Assembly (NCBI GenBank): GCA_964411125.1
Contig: CAYPJU010000006.1
Coordinates: forward strand, 77,689 to 141,688
Direction of reading: 5' to 3'
DNA: 64,000 nt
Source: JBFIHF01 sp964411125
Lineage (GTDB): Bacteria; Myxococcota_A; Bradymonadia; Bradymonadales; Bradymonadaceae
The notes below the pieces were generated by a model, which had not been told where the DNA came from, did not search any database, and saw only the letters and a program-made list of their open reading frames with translations. Both the position numbers and the translations under genes were made by a program. Position 1 is the stretch's first letter; every line of letters begins with the position of its first letter. Of the stretch, positions 62,320 to 64,000 are shown one piece after another.

Positions 62320-62763
62320 TCACATCGCGACGACCCAGACCTTGGTCTTGGCGTAGATGCCGGAAGCGAGCTTGATCGGGATCAGGTAGATGCCGAGCTC
62401 CTGGATCGGCTGCTCGAGGACGACCATGCGACGGTCGACTTCGAAGCCCTGAGCGGCCAGCACGTCGGCGATCTCGCGGTTCGTGACCGAACCGAACAGC
62501 TTGTCTTCGTCGCCGGCACGCTTCGGAATCGTGATGCTCTGTCCGTCGAGTGCGTCGAACGCTCCGCGGGCGGCTTCACGCTCCTCCTGCTTACGGCGTT
62601 CGATTTCGGCGAGGTCGTGGTCGAGCTTCGCCTTGTTTCCGCGGGTCGCGAGAATCGCGAGGCCCTGCGGAATGAGGTAGTTGCGACCGTAGCCGGGTTT
62701 GACCTCGACCACATCGCCCATCTCCCCGAGGTTGGGGACGTCTTCACAAAGAATGATCTGCAT
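62320..62763 (-). CDS. rplI: 50S ribosomal protein bL9
   Basis: A 147-residue bL9: MQIILCEDVPNLGEMGDVVEVKPGYGRNYLIPQGLA at the N terminus, the central helix with charged residues (KLDHDLAEIERRKQEEREAA), and KLFGSVTNREIADVLAAQG in the C-terminal domain. Transcribed with rpsF, whose stop lies 3 bp upstream. The usual rpsR between them is missing. Confidence 0.98.
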   Translation of the reverse strand: MQIILCEDVPNLGEMGDVVEVKPGYGRNYLIPQGLAILATRGNKAKLDHDLAEIERRKQEEREAARGAFDALDGQSITIPKRAGDEDKLFGSVTNREIADVLAAQGFEVDRRMVVLEQPIQELGIYLIPIKLASGIYAKTKVWVVAM

Positions 62764-62766
62764 CGC

Positions 62767-63162
62767 TCACTCCTCCTCGCCGTCAGCGACGTCGATGTCG
62801 CCGAGTTCGGTCGGCTGCTTGATGCGCTCTTCGGCGATGAGGTCTTCCTCGAGCTTGATCGTCATGTATTTGATGACGGCGTCGAGGATGCGCAGGTTAC
62901 GCTCGACCTCTGCGACCGTGTCGTTCGGCGCAAGGTAGCGGTAGTACTGGAAGGTGCCGCGCTCCATCGTCGTACCCTCGACCTTGTCGTGGATCTTGTA
63001 CGCGAGCTTGCGGGAGCCCCAGTTGTCGAAGCGGAGGACGTGTCCCCCGGCGTTCTGGATGATGCCTTCGACGCGGTCTCGCGCTTTCTGCGCGAGATCT
63101 TCCGTCGCACTGGGACGGAGGATGAAGACGGTTTCGTATTCGCGGTGTCGTTCGACAGCCAT
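62767..63162 (-). CDS. rpsF: 30S ribosomal protein bS6
   Basis: A 131-residue bS6: YETVFILRPSATEDLAQKARDRVEGIIQNAGGHVLRFDNWGSRKLAYKIHDKVEG and the acidic C-terminal tail (VADGEEE). The ATG at 63162 is preceded by GAGAGGTGAGA. Longer in-frame extensions are not supported. Neither ssb nor rpsR is next to it. Confidence 0.98.
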   Translation of the reverse strand: MAVERHREYETVFILRPSATEDLAQKARDRVEGIIQNAGGHVLRFDNWGSRKLAYKIHDKVEGTTMERGTFQYYRYLAPNDTVAEVERNLRILDAVIKYMTIKLEEDLIAEERIKQPTELGDIDVADGEEE

Positions 63163-63275
63163 TCTCACCTCTCGGATCTGCCCCGCGTCGCGCGCGGAGC
63201 GAGGTTCATTCCAATCTCGCCGAAACGGTCGGCGGGCGAGGGTTCTCGCAGCTATCGTCCTCGATGTCAAGCTTC

Positions 63276-63305
63276 GCGCTCTGCGCACTGCGCTCTGCGC
63301 GCTGC
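63276..63305. repeat. Short direct repeat upstream of rpsF
   Basis: GCGCTCTGCGC occurs at 63276-63286 and 63290-63300, 14 bp apart, between the rpsF leader and the hppA terminator. Part of the promoter region; no function assigned. Confidence 0.6.
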
Positions 63306-63309
63306 GGAG

Positions 63310-63337
63310 AAAAAAAAGGCCGACCCGAAGGCCGGCC
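63310..63337 (-). terminator. Terminator of the membrane pyrophosphatase gene
   Basis: Stem GGCCGACC (63318-63325) with GGCCGGCC (63330-63337), loop CGAA/TTCG, then on the minus strand eight T (63310-63317). Nearly the same hairpin as at 62278-62297. Confidence 0.9.
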
Positions 63338-63355
63338 TGTTCTTGGACGCGAAGT

Positions 63356-64000
63356 TCAGTCGACGAGGACGGCGACTTCTTCGGCCTTCTCGACCTGGTT
63401 GGCCGAGGTCGCTTCCTTCTCGTCCTGCTGAAGCTCGATGGCTGCGGCGGGCTCGGCCATGTCCGCGTCGGCGACCGAGTCGATCGCGATGACGGGAGCG
63501 AGGACGAGGGCGACGACGCTCATGAGCTTGAGGAGGATGTTGAGGGACGGGCCAGCGGTGTCCTTGAACGGGTCACCGACGGTGTCGCCGTTGACGGCCG
63601 CTTTGTGGGCTTCGGAGCCTTTGCCACCGTGGTGTCCGGCTTCGATGTACTTCTTCGCGTTGTCCCATGCGCCGCCCGAGTTGGACATGAAGATCGCCAT
63701 GGAGACGCCTGCGGTGGTCACACCAGCCAGGAGGCCGCCGAGCAGATTCGGTCCGACCTCCGGCTTGCCGATGATGATACCGGTGAAACCGGCGATGCAG
63801 GGGACGATGATTGCCAGGAGGCCCGGAGCGAGCATCTCCTTGAGGGCCGCACCCGTGGAGATCTCGACGCACTTCGCGTATTCGGCGCGCGCCTTCCCTT
63901 CCAGAAGGCCGGGGATTTCGCGGAACTGGCGGCGGACCTCTTCGATCATCGCACCGGCGGAGCGACCGACCGCCTTCATCGCCATGGCGCTGAAGAGGAA
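63356..64000 (-). CDS. hppA: Membrane-bound ion-pumping pyrophosphatase, C-terminal part, cut by window edge
   Basis: The last ~214 residues of a membrane pyrophosphatase that couples PPi hydrolysis to proton (or sodium) pumping. Seen are MIEEVRRQFREIPGLLEGKARAEYAKCVEISTGAALKEMLAPG, the helices LLAIIVPCIAGFTGIIIG and LLGGLLAGVTTAGVSMAIFMSNSGGAWDNAKKYIE, and GDTVGDPFKDTAGPSLNILLKLMS, all diagnostic of the family. The tail has an extra acidic extension (ELQQDEKEATSANQVEKAEEVAVLVD). The frame runs off the window, so the ion specificity and K+ dependence residues cannot be read. Confidence 0.95.
   Translation of the reverse strand, partial: FLFSAMAMKAVGRSAGAMIEEVRRQFREIPGLLEGKARAEYAKCVEISTGAALKEMLAPGLLAIIVPCIAGFTGIIIGKPEVGPNLLGGLLAGVTTAGVSMAIFMSNSGGAWDNAKKYIEAGHHGGKGSEAHKAAVNGDTVGDPFKDTAGPSLNILLKLMSVVALVLAPVIAIDSVADADMAEPAAAIELQQDEKEATSANQVEKAEEVAVLVD

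Overview
The window is GC-rich chromosomal DNA, most likely from a Myxococcota bacterium (Deltaproteobacteria in the older sense). The evidence is a zinc-ribbon/GYF/TonB-tail protein of the GltJ (AgmX) type, linked TPR lipoproteins and paired small outer-membrane barrels like those of the Myxococcus gliding (Glt) machinery, many Cys-anchored lipoproteins, PEGA/TPR and FHA proteins, class II ribonucleotide reductase, and a fused haem c/barrel protein. Genes are tightly packed, often with ATGA stop/start overlaps, and several TTG or GTG starts follow good Shine-Dalgarno sites. There is one 100-N scaffold gap (32640-32739).

Region 1-10.9 kb: the 3' end of proB; nrdJ with a long leader and a pair of NrdR-box-like sites; an NDH-2-type flavoprotein; an acidic zinc-ribbon membrane protein; a lipoprotein; and a coupled FAD oxidoreductase/NapH-like polyferredoxin pair. 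Region 10.9-15.8 kb (minus strand) is a string of overlapping genes: NFACT/RqcH-like protein, alkyladenine glycosylase, lipoprotein esterase, TPR-PEGA protein and YacG. A Tgl-like TPR lipoprotein and tRNA-Arg(CCG) follow.

Region 16.7-30.2 kb (minus strand) is the main accessory system: a VWA-domain lipoprotein resembling the adhesin CglB, two related outer-membrane barrels, two large periplasmic TPR proteins, a TPR lipoprotein, a small secreted protein, a zinc-ribbon/GYF/TonB-tail inner-membrane protein and a HEAT-repeat membrane protein. The set corresponds in type and order to the outer-membrane, periplasmic and regulatory parts of the Myxococcus Glt machine, here gathered in one locus with an adhesin-like protein and without the AglRQS motor or MglA in view.

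Region 30.5-37.1 kb: plsX and an App1-like phosphatase, then an array of 17-bp hairpin units on a 22-bp period around the assembly gap. Long hairpins at both ends of the array are inverted copies of the flanking gene ends. Next are a dihaem-barrel fusion with a dihaem lipoprotein, an unknown zinc-ribbon membrane pair, and tRNA-Phe(GAA) with a clear promoter and terminator.

Region 37.3-64 kb: prolyl oligopeptidase, DAHP synthase and UbiE/MenG, an FHA membrane protein, an MFS transporter, an HSP90-like/TPR pair, a NYN-LOTUS protein, a FadR-type regulator with a near-canonical FadR operator and a fatty-acid-hydroxylase-like partner, GtrA, GNAT, two paralogous coiled-coil membrane proteins, a cysteine-free Mrp ATPase with Fur, a phosphofructokinase with pyrophosphate-type residues, a patatin/FAD-FeS oxidoreductase pair, rplI-rpsF, and the 3' end of a membrane pyrophosphatase.
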